From the NCBI GenBank assembly GCA_965199945.1, contig OZ241354.1:62001-126000 (forward strand): DNA of 64,000 bases. The letters run 5' to 3'. Positions 1 to 8,732 of the stretch are shown piece after piece. Source of the DNA: VXYL01 sp965199945. GTDB lineage: Bacteria > Pseudomonadota > Gammaproteobacteria > Pseudomonadales > Azotimanducaceae. The notes under the pieces were generated by a model. That model had not been told where the DNA came from. It was given only the letters and a program-made list of their open reading frames with translations, and did not search any database. The stretch's first letter is position 1. Every line of letters starts with the position of its first letter. The translations under genes were made by a program, and so were the position numbers.

Positions 1-2
1 AC

Positions 3-209
3 GGCTGCGGGCGCGTGGACTTGCCCGGCTCGGATCCCGAGCAGATGTACCACAGCCTGCAGAAGCTGAAGGCGCTGCCGGACGACACGCTGCTGCTGCC
101 TGGGCACAACTACAGCGCCGTGCCCAACGCGACCATGGGCGACACGAAGAAGACGAACGCCTATCTGGCCGTGAAGGACTTGGCGACTTGGCGCCAAGTG
201 ATGGGCTAG
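3..209 (+). CDS. MBL-fold metallohydrolase, C-terminal fragment (cut by window edge)
   Basis: Only the last 68 codons are present; the gene begins outside the window. The visible piece reads GCGRVDLPGSDPEQMYHSL, followed by ALPDDTLLLPGHNYS. This matches the C-terminal part of metallo-beta-lactamase-fold hydrolases of the hydroxyacylglutathione hydrolase and persulfide dioxygenase type, where the PGH motif supplies a late metal-ligand histidine. The substrate cannot be read from this piece. The gene is convergent with the hipA gene, with 22 bp between the two stops. Confidence 0.75.
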   Translation, partial: GCGRVDLPGSDPEQMYHSLQKLKALPDDTLLLPGHNYSAVPNATMGDTKKTNAYLAVKDLATWRQVMG

Positions 210-231
210 CGGTTCCCGATAGACGTAGCAA

Positions 232-1491
232 CTAGGCCGGCGGCGCAAGCGTCAGCCCCGGGTACGCAAACGCGCTGGCGACGGCATCGCAATCCGCCCG
301 GCTTGCCCCGGCCTCCCGCAGAACAGTGCGCCAGCGGTTGCGAACCGTTCGCAGAACTCGGTCGAAGATGGCGGCGGCGTCCTCCTTCCGAAGCAGAAAG
401 CGCCCGGCGATGCTGAGCAGATTGTCCCGATTGGCCCAGCGCCCGAGCTTGCCGCAGACCATCGCCAAGTCCCGCCGCTCCTGGGCCATCACCGGCGAAG
501 GCGTCAAGTCGTAGGCCGGGCTCAGCCGCCAGCCCCGTTGCCAGGCGATCATGGCGTGGTTGCGGGGGTGGTCGTCTAGATTCGACACCGCGGCGTTGAA
601 GCACATGCGCGCAAACAGTTCCCGCAAATCCTCGCGCGGCGCCGCGCTGATGCGGCGTATTTCGTCCGCCAGCAGCGGATAGGCCCACTTGCCGCGCTCG
701 GCGACGCCCTCGTCGCAGCGCAGCAGGGTCAGGGCGCTGGCCATGCGGGCGCGCCGGTAGCCGTCTTCGCCGCGTTCTCGGTCGAACCGGCGCACCAGCA
801 GCGCATCGTTTTCGCCGACCGCGTGAATGCGTCCGGTCGCCGTGCTGATGCCGCAAGCGCGCGCCAAAGCCAGCACGCCGGCTTCCACTCGGGGCTGATT
901 CCAGCGGTCGTCCGGGCGCGGGAGCTTCGCCAGCCAAAGCGCGCCGCCGTCTTCCACCACCACCTTCGGACGCGCGCCGCCCATCGACGTGCCAAGCAGG
1001 AGCAGATGTTCCGCCGAGGCATGGCTTCCCGCATCGCCCGCGAGCACGGCTTCCGCCTGGCGCTGCAGGTCGCCGAGCTGGCGCGGCGCGGCGAACGAGC
1101 GACCGGCCGCGGGAGCCGCGGAAGGCGCGAGGTCGAAACCGAAGCCGAGGGCGCCGGCGCGGTCGTCCTGGCCGTGTAGCAAGTAGTCGAACTCCTCGAG
1201 CGGGCCCAAGCTCCGGCGTTCGATGACCAGCCGCCCCCAGTGGTCCGGCATCGCGTCTCGGATGGCGCCGAAGAAGCCGTCCATGCGCGTGGTCTCGAAC
1301 ACGCCGTCGGTCAGCAGCAGTTCCGCCGGGTCCAACTCCACCGCGTCCGGTCGTTCGCGGTAGCGGCGTCGGTAGACGAAGCGCCCAGTGGCAACGCCGT
1401 CGGTGGTCGTCGTCTGGAAGCGGCCTGCGGTGACGAAGGCGGTTTCGCCCGGCGGCACGATGTAGACGTAGCAATCGCGGTTAGAAGTCAT
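232..1491 (-). CDS. hipA: HipA-family Ser/Thr kinase toxin
   Basis: A 419-residue HipA-type kinase, the toxin of a type II toxin-antitoxin pair. Family members phosphorylate a translation factor or tRNA synthetase and induce dormancy. The glycine-rich loop GTSMGGARPK is at residues 168-177, the catalytic stretch NLDDHPRNH at 304-312 (Asp307, Asn311), and the metal-binding AYDLTPSP at 326-333. The start MTSNRDCYVY overlaps the end of hipB by 11 bp, so the two are probably translationally coupled. An upstream in-frame extension to 1803 has non-protein-like composition and was discarded. Length is close to the usual 420-440 residues. The exact target is unknown. Confidence 0.93.
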   Translation of the reverse strand: MTSNRDCYVYIVPPGETAFVTAGRFQTTTTDGVATGRFVYRRRYRERPDAVELDPAELLLTDGVFETTRMDGFFGAIRDAMPDHWGRLVIERRSLGPLEEFDYLLHGQDDRAGALGFGFDLAPSAAPAAGRSFAAPRQLGDLQRQAEAVLAGDAGSHASAEHLLLLGTSMGGARPKVVVEDGGALWLAKLPRPDDRWNQPRVEAGVLALARACGISTATGRIHAVGENDALLVRRFDRERGEDGYRRARMASALTLLRCDEGVAERGKWAYPLLADEIRRISAAPREDLRELFARMCFNAAVSNLDDHPRNHAMIAWQRGWRLSPAYDLTPSPVMAQERRDLAMVCGKLGRWANRDNLLSIAGRFLLRKEDAAAIFDRVLRTVRNRWRTVLREAGASRADCDAVASAFAYPGLTLAPPA

Positions 1492-1822
1492 CGTCCAGCG
1501 TTTGCGCGCGACGGGCGCGTTTGGGCGCCCGGGCGCGTTCCAGGGCCATGCCCTGTGCGTCCTCGGACGGGTCGGCCACCGCCAGCAAATCCTCCAGCAG
1601 CCCGAGTGCCCACAGGGCGCCGACGTAGGCGGCGATGCCGGTGGAAGGCTTGCCTTGTTCCACGCCCGCGACGACGAAACGCGAGACGCCAACGCGCTCC
1701 GCCAACTGCGCCTGGGTGAGCAAGCGCCGCAGGCGAGCAGTGCGGATGTTTCGGCCCAAGCGCTCGAGCGCCGCCTCGACGGCGGCCGGCGGTACCGTCG
1801 CAATGGTGGTTGGGTTCGGCAT
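1481..1822 (-). CDS. hipB: HipB-type XRE antitoxin
   Basis: A 113-residue Cro/C1-type HTH protein, partner of the HipA kinase. The HTH runs roughly from residue 18 to 55, with LTQAQLAERVGVSR as helices 2-3 and VVAGVEQGKPST behind it. The start at MPNPTTIATV was chosen because longer in-frame starts (up to 1915) run through the AT-rich palindromic promoter region. In this family the antitoxin neutralises HipA and represses the operon by binding inverted repeats upstream. Such repeats are present at 1842-1876. Confidence 0.9.
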   Translation of the reverse strand: MPNPTTIATVPPAAVEAALERLGRNIRTARLRRLLTQAQLAERVGVSRFVVAGVEQGKPSTGIAAYVGALWALGLLEDLLAVADPSEDAQGMALERARAPKRARRAQTLDDDF

Positions 1823-1841
1823 CCGAAGTTCGACTAAACGC

Positions 1842-1876
1842 ACATTAACGACCTTAATGTTGCTTGAAGTTAACAT
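1842..1876. promoter_or_regulatory. Palindromic operator upstream of hipB
   Basis: A perfect inverted repeat, acattaa-N5-ttaatgt (1842-1860), lies 20-38 bp upstream of the hipB start. A second TTAACAT half-site (1870-1876, within gttaac) pairs with atgtt at 1857-1861. The AT-rich block stands out from the GC-rich surroundings. Its position and symmetry fit a HipB autoregulatory operator; binding is inferred. Confidence 0.6.
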
Positions 1877-1976
1877 CTGATGCAACTCGTTGGCCACTTG
1901 GCCACTGGCGGACATCGAAAAACACCGTTGGCGTTGTTGTTAAGCTCTTCGCAGCTGGGCGGATCAGGGGCGAACG

Positions 1977-2843
1977 ATGGACACTGGGCAATTCCGAGGT
2001 TTCGAGGTGGGCGTGCGCGAACCGGGCATTGCCTGGTTCCGCTTCACCACGCCGGAGCGGCTGAACGGCATGACGCCGGGCATCAAGCGCGATCTGGTGG
2101 AGGCCGTGACCCAGGCGCAGATGGACAACGGCGTGCGCGTGCTGGTCTTCACCGGCAGCGGGCGCGCCTTCTGCGCCGGCGACGACCTGAAGGGCTATGG
2201 CCGCATTCAAGTGCCCGGCGAACGCCTGGTGCCGGAAATCGACCACGGCCACGACAGCGGCATCGGCACCTACAACGGCTTGCGCACGATCTCCCAGCGC
2301 GTCAACACGATGCTGCGCGGCATCGACAAGCTCACCATCGCCGCCGTCAACGGCGTCGCCATCCAGACCGGCTTCTCGCTGGCCTTGGCTTGCGACTTCC
2401 GCATCGCCGCGAGCGGCGCGCGGATGGGCAGCGCGACCTTGCGCTTCGGCCTGCTGCCGGACGAAGGCGGCCAGTATCTGCTCGTGCAGCTGCTGGGCGT
2501 GGCACAGGCGATGGACTTCATGATGCGCAAGCGCATCGTCGATGCGGACGAAGCGCTGCGGCTCGGCCTGGTGCATCAGGTGGTGGCGGGCGACGAACTC
2601 GAAGCCGCGACGATGGACTTGGCCACCGAACTCGCGAACGGGCCGCAGGTGTCGATGCGCCTGCTGAAGCGCTCGATCTACAACGCCGCGGAGCTGAACT
2701 GGGAGCAGAGCCTCGACGAGATCGCCGCCAAGACGGGCATCTCGGACCACCACCCCGACGCCGGCGAAGGCGTGCGCGCATTCCACGAGAAGCGCGCGCC
2801 GACGTTCAACGCCTGGTTGGCAGATCAAGACGGCGATGGCTAA
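1977..2843 (+). CDS. Enoyl-CoA hydratase/isomerase family protein
   Basis: A 288-residue crotonase-fold enzyme. The oxyanion-hole segments are visible: GRAFCAGDDLKGYG (about residues 62-75) and AAVNGVAIQTGFSLALACDFRIA (about 122-144). The family hydrates or isomerises acyl-CoA double bonds, but also includes other acyl-CoA reactions, so the substrate is open. In the second segment the usual GG is TG-like, and the usual catalytic Glu of that helix is not obvious, which argues against assuming a plain hydratase. The stop codon lies inside the start of the downstream PhyH gene (8-bp overlap), so the two are probably co-translated. Confidence 0.88.
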   Translation: MDTGQFRGFEVGVREPGIAWFRFTTPERLNGMTPGIKRDLVEAVTQAQMDNGVRVLVFTGSGRAFCAGDDLKGYGRIQVPGERLVPEIDHGHDSGIGTYNGLRTISQRVNTMLRGIDKLTIAAVNGVAIQTGFSLALACDFRIAASGARMGSATLRFGLLPDEGGQYLLVQLLGVAQAMDFMMRKRIVDADEALRLGLVHQVVAGDELEAATMDLATELANGPQVSMRLLKRSIYNAAELNWEQSLDEIAAKTGISDHHPDAGEGVRAFHEKRAPTFNAWLADQDGDG

Positions 2844-4026
2844 ACCAACCGCTTCCGCGCCGGGCGCGTTTGCGGACTCGCAGCGCTCGAGCGAGCACGC
2901 GGCCGAGACGTCGACGAGCCTCGCGGCAGATTTCGAGAGCGCGGCGTCGCGGTGCCGCGTCTTGAGCCGGGAACAAGCGTGGCACTTCGTCGAGCACGGC
3001 TTCGTGGTCGTCCCCCAGGCCTTCGACAAGGCGCTTGCCGATGCCGTGCGCGAACAGGCATGGCGCGAACTTGAAGAGAAGCACGGCGCGCGGCGCGGCG
3101 AGCCCGACAGCTGGGGATGCGGGTTCAAAGGGCGCAACCGGATTCCCGGCTACGCGCGCACCGCCGGCAGCGGGCGCAAGTTCCTCTTGCGCGCGGATGC
3201 GCCGACCGCCTTCCAAGCCATCGTGGACGTCGTCGGTGGCGCCGAACGGCTGCCCGACGACGGCGCCAAGATGTCCTGGAGCGATACGGCAGTGGCGAAT
3301 CTGGGCGTCGGCCGGGATGTCGCGCCCGACCACGCCGGCGCTGCCGTGGCGCCTCCGGGGGCGTCTTCCGATTCGGGCGCAGAAGCCCGCCGCGCCAGTT
3401 GGCACAAGGACGGCTGGCACTTCCGGCATTTCCTCGACTCGCCGGAACAGGGCCTGCTCGTGGTGCCGATCTTCTCCGACATCCAGCCACAGAGCGGCGG
3501 CACGCCGATTGCCACGGATTCCATCGCGCCGGTGGCGCGGCTCCTCGCCGCCAACCCCCAAGGCTTCCATGCGGACAGCGTGCAGGGCGCCGGCTATCTC
3601 ATCCCGGGACTGGTCGAGCAGTGTTCGTCCTTCGCGGAACTCACGGGAAAAGCCGGCGACTTGGCCATCCTGCACCCTTACATGCTGCACCGGCCGTGCC
3701 TGAATCCGTCGCCTCGCCCGCGCTTCATCGCCAATGCGGCGCTGGTGCTCGAAGAACCCATGCGCTTCGACAGGCCGCAGGACGACGCTTGTTCGCTGGT
3801 CGAACTGGCCGTGCTGCGCGCCTTGGGCGAGTCGCGCCAGCCGTTCGCCAATGCCGCCGAGCGGGAAGCGGTGGTGCCGGGGCCGTTCCGGGACGACATC
3901 GGCAAGGCTGCCGAGCGCGAACGACTCGAAGCCGAGATGCGCTCAATGGCGACGCGCGGCGTGGTCACGCCGGCCTGGGGCGCCGAACTCGGCTACATGT
4001 CGAACCGCCCGCAGCCGACGAACTGA
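2836..4026 (+). CDS. PhyH-like Fe(II)/2-oxoglutarate dioxygenase
   Basis: A 396-residue phytanoyl-CoA dioxygenase-type protein. The iron-binding HxD is HKD (His190, Asp192) in ASWHKDGWH. The distal His is in DLAILHPYMLHRP (His280 or His285), and 2-oxoglutarate-binding arginines follow in SPRPRF. Family members hydroxylate small molecules, often acyl-CoAs or natural-product intermediates. The 8-bp overlap with the enoyl-CoA hydratase gene suggests a linked acyl-CoA route. An Ala/Ser-rich stretch near 162-188 looks like a surface loop. Substrate unknown. Confidence 0.88.
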   Translation: MAKPTASAPGAFADSQRSSEHAAETSTSLAADFESAASRCRVLSREQAWHFVEHGFVVVPQAFDKALADAVREQAWRELEEKHGARRGEPDSWGCGFKGRNRIPGYARTAGSGRKFLLRADAPTAFQAIVDVVGGAERLPDDGAKMSWSDTAVANLGVGRDVAPDHAGAAVAPPGASSDSGAEARRASWHKDGWHFRHFLDSPEQGLLVVPIFSDIQPQSGGTPIATDSIAPVARLLAANPQGFHADSVQGAGYLIPGLVEQCSSFAELTGKAGDLAILHPYMLHRPCLNPSPRPRFIANAALVLEEPMRFDRPQDDACSLVELAVLRALGESRQPFANAAEREAVVPGPFRDDIGKAAERERLEAEMRSMATRGVVTPAWGAELGYMSNRPQPTN

Positions 4027-4041
4027 AGGCCACGGACGGCC

Positions 4042-4479
4042 TTGGCCAATCGCTCGAAAACGGAGTTGGCGCGCGTCTTCCAGCCGATCCTGGACGCGGC
4101 GCAGAAACAGGCGAGCGTGGCCGACGGCGTAGTCGACAGAGACCTCTACCGCATCTATCTCGCCACCCTGTGGGCGAACCTCGCCATGGACCCAGCCGCC
4201 GCCGGCATCGACGAGACCGACCTCGAAACAGCCCACGACGCCATCAACGGCCTCGCCCGCCGCGTGCTCGGCGAAGAAGAAGCCATCGCCGGCGCCTTTC
4301 GCTTCATCGACGGCAAAGAAGGCGAGCGGGCCCTCGACCGCGCCAAGGCAACGAGCCGCCACCGCGCCCTGCTGCGCTACTTCTGCTCCATGATCCTCGA
4401 CCCGGCAGGCCACCGCCAGCGCATGGCCGCCGCCCGCGCAGTGCGCAAGCACGGGCAGGGCATTTCGGAGCGCACCTAG
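4042..4479 (+). CDS. Conserved-looking hypothetical protein, helical
   Basis: A 145-residue protein that I do not recognise. It starts with TTG (MANRSKTELARVF) 15 bp after the PhyH stop, so it is probably the third gene of that operon. The composition is protein-like: amphipathic helices such as DRDLYRIYLATLWANLAM and DLETAHDAINGLARRVLG, with a basic C-terminus. No signal peptide, membrane segment or metal motif is visible. Its stop overlaps the convergent amidase stop by 4 bp. Confidence 0.6.
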   Translation: MANRSKTELARVFQPILDAAQKQASVADGVVDRDLYRIYLATLWANLAMDPAAAGIDETDLETAHDAINGLARRVLGEEEAIAGAFRFIDGKEGERALDRAKATSRHRALLRYFCSMILDPAGHRQRMAAARAVRKHGQGISERT

Positions 4480-5855
4480 TTGGTCTTCAGCGCCTTCTCC
4501 ACGCTGCGCCCCAGGGCCAGCAACGGTTCGTCTTGGTGCGCCAAGCAGAGCAGGTTCATGCCGACAGGGGCTTCTCCCGGGTCGTGGATGGGGAGCGAGA
4601 GGGCGCAGCCGTCGAGGACGTTGGCGATTGAGGGATTGCGCAGCGCCAGCAGATTGAGGCGCGCGTATTCGTCCTCGGCCGCGCAGTCGGCCAGGCGCGG
4701 CGCCAGCATCGGCACCGTGGGGAAGACGACGGCGGCGCAGCCTTGCAGCGCGGTTCGCGCTTCGTCGATGAGTTCGCGCCGAGCGCGCTTGCCGTCGAGG
4801 TAGTCCGCGGCGGATTGTTCCGCGCCCCGCGCGATGCGCGCGCGAACGCGGGGGTCGTAGCGTTCCGCATGGCTTGCCAGATGCTGGCGATGCCAAGCGA
4901 ACGCCTCGGCGGCGGCCAAGCCTCCCTTGGCGTTGATTTCCGGCAGGCGGTCGAGGCCGGGCAGGGCCATGTCGATCAGCTTGAAGCCGCGCGCCGCCAA
5001 ACGTCGAACGGCGCGCTCGAACACGGTTGCGACGGCTGGCTCGACGTCGTCCATGACGTGGGTGCGGAGGATGCCGAGGGTCGCGGTGGGCGGTGTCGGC
5101 AGTTCTGTGCGCAGGGCCGCCGCGCCGTCCATGCCGGCCATGATCCTGTGCAGGATGGCGCAGCAGGCCACCGAGTTGGCCAGTGCGCCGACCGAGTCCA
5201 AGCTCTCGGAGAGCGGCAGCACGCCCTCCCGGGGCACGCTCGCGGCGGTCGGCTTGTAGCCGACGATGCCGCACATGGCGGCTGGAATGCGGCAGGAACC
5301 GCCGGTGTCGGTGCCGATTCCCGCCGCCGCCATGCCGTCGGCCACCGACACCGCGGCGCCGGAAGAGGAACCGCCGGGAATGTATTCTTCGCTGCGCCGC
5401 CAAGGATTGAGCGGCGTGCCGTAGTGGGGATTCAGGCCGAGGCCGGAGTAGGCGAACTCGGTCATGTTGGTGCGCCCGAGCAGGACGAAGCCGGCGGCTC
5501 GCAAACGCGCAACGGCGGTCGCGTCGGCCTTCGCTGGCGCGCTTCCCTCGAGCAGGCGCGAGCCGGCCCGCGTGACTTGGCCGGCGACGTCGAACAGATC
5601 CTTGACGGAGATGGGGATGCCGAGGAACGGCGTCGCATTGCCGCGCTGTCCTCGATCCGCCCGGCGACGGTCCGCTTCCTCCGCAGCCGCTCTGGCGCCG
5701 TCCCGGTCCACGAACAGAAAGGCGCGGCTGCCCTCGCCTCCCGGCGCGTCGATTGCCGCGAGCGCCTGCTCCACGAGTTCGACGCTGGACGCGCGCCCGG
5801 TCGCCAGCGCTTGCGCCAAGGCGGTGAGCGTTTGCCCGCGCAGGATGTCGGTCAT
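4476..5855 (-). CDS. Amidase-signature family amidase
   Basis: A 459-residue amidase-signature enzyme that hydrolyses a carboxamide. The Ser-cisSer-Lys triad is readable: Lys85 in PISVKDLF, the serine run GGSSSG at 161-166, and the nucleophile Ser187 in GTDTGGSCRIPA. Length is typical of stand-alone amidases. The neighbours (methyltransferase, PfkB kinase) do not indicate GatCAB; no gatB or gatC is near. The start at MTDILRGQTL fits the family, whose members usually open with a helix of this kind. Substrate unknown. Confidence 0.9.
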   Translation of the reverse strand: MTDILRGQTLTALAQALATGRASSVELVEQALAAIDAPGGEGSRAFLFVDRDGARAAAEEADRRRADRGQRGNATPFLGIPISVKDLFDVAGQVTRAGSRLLEGSAPAKADATAVARLRAAGFVLLGRTNMTEFAYSGLGLNPHYGTPLNPWRRSEEYIPGGSSSGAAVSVADGMAAAGIGTDTGGSCRIPAAMCGIVGYKPTAASVPREGVLPLSESLDSVGALANSVACCAILHRIMAGMDGAAALRTELPTPPTATLGILRTHVMDDVEPAVATVFERAVRRLAARGFKLIDMALPGLDRLPEINAKGGLAAAEAFAWHRQHLASHAERYDPRVRARIARGAEQSAADYLDGKRARRELIDEARTALQGCAAVVFPTVPMLAPRLADCAAEDEYARLNLLALRNPSIANVLDGCALSLPIHDPGEAPVGMNLLCLAHQDEPLLALGRSVEKALKTN

Positions 5856-5888
5856 CCCTTCCGGTCTCGCACGAAAGCTCCGCCGGCG

Positions 5889-6671
5889 TTATGCGTCCGC
5901 GGTGACGACGAACTGCGGCAGCACGAACAGGTAGCCGCCGCTGTCCACCGCGGCTTCGGCCGCGGCCAGCATGGCATCCGCCTCGGCCATCGGCATCGCG
6001 CCGCCGGCGTCGATGTAGCCGCGCATGTTGCGCAGCATCGGCAGGGCGCGGCCGTCCTGGTCGGCGGCTACGAGGACGCGCGCCGCCACGTCGCGGAAGC
6101 CGTGGCCAGCCAAGAGCTTGGGCAGCTTGCGCCCAATATGCGGTTCCTTGAACGCCACGCCAGCCGCGTCGAAGAACCGCGCCACGCCGTCCTTGCCCCA
6201 GGGTTCCGCCACAACGAAACCCCAATCGCTGTCGATGAGGTGGATGCGCCCGCCGGGGCGCAGGACGCGCTTCATCTCGGCGAGCGTCTCGTCGACGTCT
6301 GGGACGTATTCGAGCACGTTCTTGGCGAGGACCCGATCCATGCATCCGTCCGCGAACGGCAAGTGCGAATCCTGCACATGGTGGAACGCCACGTTGCTTC
6401 TGCCGGCTGCCCGCTCGGAGGCGTCCGCGACGAAGCGGGCATTGATGTCCACGCCGTCCACGCGGCCCTCGTCGCCGACGATGTCCGCCAAGGCGAGCGC
6501 CATGAAGCCCGGCCCGGCGCCGAAATCGAGCACGCGCTGGCCGCGCCGCAGGTCGGCGCCGGCGAGCAGCGCCGCGCTCCCCTCGCGCCACTCGAACATG
6601 CGCTCGTAGCGGGCGACGCGCTCGTCGTCGATGTGCTGCCAGTGATCGGTGTAGAAGGTGCGTCGATCCAT
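5889..6671 (-). CDS. Class I SAM-dependent methyltransferase
   Basis: A 260-residue methyltransferase with motif I VLDFGAGPGF (47-56), an acidic motif II (VDGVDINARF), motif post-I around VLAKNVLEYVPD, and VLRPGGRIHLIDSD. It resembles the UbiE/Methyltransf_11 group, which methylates small molecules. The start MDRRTFYTDHW (6671) is preceded by an AGAAGGA ribosome site; an in-frame codon at 6695 is not. The gene starts 24 bp after the stop of the PfkB-type kinase gene, so the two likely form an operon. Substrate unknown. Confidence 0.88.
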   Translation of the reverse strand: MDRRTFYTDHWQHIDDERVARYERMFEWREGSAALLAGADLRRGQRVLDFGAGPGFMALALADIVGDEGRVDGVDINARFVADASERAAGRSNVAFHHVQDSHLPFADGCMDRVLAKNVLEYVPDVDETLAEMKRVLRPGGRIHLIDSDWGFVVAEPWGKDGVARFFDAAGVAFKEPHIGRKLPKLLAGHGFRDVAARVLVAADQDGRALPMLRNMRGYIDAGGAMPMAEADAMLAAAEAAVDSGGYLFVLPQFVVTADA

Positions 6672-6694
6672 GCTTGTTCCTTCTCCAGAGCGCA

Positions 6695-7585
6695 TCAGCC
6701 GCCGGCGAGTTTCCGCACCGCCGCCGGTTCGGGAATCGACGTCGCCGCGCCGGCCTTCGTGGTGGCCAGCGCACCGGCGGCCGAGCCCCTCTTGAGCGCG
6801 AGCGGCATGGATTCCCCGTCCAGCAGCGCCGCCATCAGGTAGCCGATGAAGGCGTCGCCGGCCGCCGTTTCATCCACCGCATCGACGGCGAACGCCGGCA
6901 GCGTCGTGACGCCCCCGTCACCGGCGTGGACGAGGCCATCGGCACCCAGCGTGAGCACGACATCGGTGGCCGGAAGGCGAGTGCGCAGCGCGTCGACTGC
7001 CGCGCGCGGCTCGGCGACGCCGGCGAGGGCCGCCGCTTCGACTTCGTTGACAATGAGCAGCGCCACGTCGCGCAAGTCGTAGCCAGCTTCCCGGCCGTCC
7101 ACGGGCGCGACGTTGAAGGCCGTTCGGCAGCCGCGTTCCTTCGCTTGGCGCAGCACCGCCTCCAGATCGTTGATCTCGTTCTGCAGCAGCAGCCAGTCGC
7201 CGGCTTCCACTTGCTCCAGCGCCCGCTGCACGTCGTCCTGATCGAGCCGGCGGTTGGCGCCGCCGACAACGACGATGGCGTTGCGCCCGGCGTCGTCGAC
7301 TTGAATCACCGCATGGCCGGAGCTGCCGTCCACCACGCGCACGCCGCTCGCGTCCACGCCGTGGGCGACGAGGGTCTCGCGCGGCCAGGCGCCGTCTTCG
7401 CCGACCGCGCCGACATGCACCACCTCCGCGCCGCCGCGCGCCGCGGCGATGGACTGGTTCAGCCCCTTGCCGCCGGGAAAGACGTCGTGGGAGGTGCTGG
7501 CGGCGCTTTCCCCGGCCACGGCGATGTTGGCGACCCGGTAGACGTTGTCGATGCACAGCGAACCGAGATTGACGAGCTTGGGCAC
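6695..7585 (-). CDS. PfkB-family sugar kinase, ribokinase-like
   Basis: A 296-residue PfkB kinase. The N-terminal sugar-binding signature includes FPGGKGLNQSIAAARGG (36-52). The C-terminal ATP/anion-hole signature is DETAAGDAFIGYL, with catalytic Asp244. A NEVEA motif lies between them. This layout is that of ribokinase and related nucleoside or sugar kinases. No sugar-transport or regulator gene is beside it, so ribose is not assured. The gene is head to head with the PiT-like membrane-protein gene and is followed by a methyltransferase. Confidence 0.87.
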   Translation of the reverse strand: MPKLVNLGSLCIDNVYRVANIAVAGESAASTSHDVFPGGKGLNQSIAAARGGAEVVHVGAVGEDGAWPRETLVAHGVDASGVRVVDGSSGHAVIQVDDAGRNAIVVVGGANRRLDQDDVQRALEQVEAGDWLLLQNEINDLEAVLRQAKERGCRTAFNVAPVDGREAGYDLRDVALLIVNEVEAAALAGVAEPRAAVDALRTRLPATDVVLTLGADGLVHAGDGGVTTLPAFAVDAVDETAAGDAFIGYLMAALLDGESMPLALKRGSAAGALATTKAGAATSIPEPAAVRKLAGG

Positions 7586-7671
7586 GGCGGTTCCTGCTCC
7601 GCTTGGACGAGACGCGAGGAAGTCTCTCGCTTTGCCGCGGCGAAGTCATCCGCCGGCCGCGAAGCCGTAGA

Positions 7672-8694
7672 ATGGGCACGTCGCCCGAACGCCTCGGCAC
7701 GGGGGCCGCCATCGCGCTGCTCGAAATCTACATGGTCGTCGGCTTCCTGCTGGCCGCCTACGCGGTGGTGGCGAACGACTCCATCCAGACCCTCGGCACG
7801 TTCCTGGCCTCCAATGCCCACCGACCGTGGTGGCTGCTGTGGCTGTTCGCCAGCGGCGTCCTGCTGGCGGTGCTGTGCTACGGCTGGGTCGTGAACAGCG
7901 GCGACGTCGCCTACGGGCGGCTGGAGAAGTTCCCCGTGCCCGCCGGCGGCGTCTCCTGGCTGCACGCCATTCCGCCGCTGGCGCTCCTGGTGCTGACGCG
8001 CCTTGGCGTGCCGGTGAGCACGACGTTCCTGGTGCTGACGGTGTTCGCCGTCACCGGCGGCGAACCGGGCAACTTGAACGCCATGCTGGTCAAGTCCTCG
8101 GTCGGCTACGTGGTGGCGTTCACGGCCGCCATCGTGCTCTTCCGCCTGGTCTTCAAGCGCGCCAGCGAGTATTTCCACCGCACCCGGGGCGCGGCCATTC
8201 CGACGTACTGGGTGTTCCTGCAGTGGTCGTCCACGGCCTTCCTGTGGAGCCAGTGGCTGATCCAGGACCTCGCCAACATCTTCGTCTATCTGCCGCGACA
8301 GCTCTCCGTGGAGTGGCTGGCCTTCGGCGTGCTGACTCTGGTGGCGATGCAGGGCTACATCTTCTACCAGTTCGGCGGCAAGATTCAGAAGATCGTCACC
8401 GCCAAGACGGACACCACGGACATCCGCGCCGCCACCATCATCGATCTCATCTACGGCATCGTGCTGCTCGTCTTCAAGGAAGCGAGCAACATGCCGATGA
8501 GCACCACTTGGGTGTTCCTCGGCGTGCTGGCGGGGCGGGAGTTCGCGCTCTCCATGTACTTGCGGGACACGTCGCCCAAGGAGACGGCGCGCAAGGTGGT
8601 CGGCGACGCGCTGAAGGCGCTCTCTGGCCTCGCGGTGAGCGTGGCCTTGGCGTTCGGCCTGCCGTGGCTGCACGAGCTTGCGTTCGAGCGCTGA
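7672..8694 (+). CDS. Multi-pass membrane protein with PiT phosphate-permease-like repeats
   Basis: A 340-residue integral membrane protein with about eight hydrophobic segments. It carries two imperfect copies of motifs that recall the Na+ or H+/phosphate symporters of the PiT family. Copy one has VANDSIQTLGTFLAS (33-47) and GVPVSTT (112-118). Copy two has QDLANIFVYLP (198-208) and MPMSTT (274-279). The duplicated ND...PxSTT pattern is the PiT hallmark, though the first residues of GANDxAN are altered. I infer an anion transporter or a divergent relative. The start at MGTSPERLG was chosen; an upstream 23-codon extension has no membrane-protein character. Confidence 0.75.
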   Translation: MGTSPERLGTGAAIALLEIYMVVGFLLAAYAVVANDSIQTLGTFLASNAHRPWWLLWLFASGVLLAVLCYGWVVNSGDVAYGRLEKFPVPAGGVSWLHAIPPLALLVLTRLGVPVSTTFLVLTVFAVTGGEPGNLNAMLVKSSVGYVVAFTAAIVLFRLVFKRASEYFHRTRGAAIPTYWVFLQWSSTAFLWSQWLIQDLANIFVYLPRQLSVEWLAFGVLTLVAMQGYIFYQFGGKIQKIVTAKTDTTDIRAATIIDLIYGIVLLVFKEASNMPMSTTWVFLGVLAGREFALSMYLRDTSPKETARKVVGDALKALSGLAVSVALAFGLPWLHELAFER

Positions 8695-8732
8695 ACGATT
8701 CGGCGCATGGCGGCTGGGAAGGGAACTTGCGC

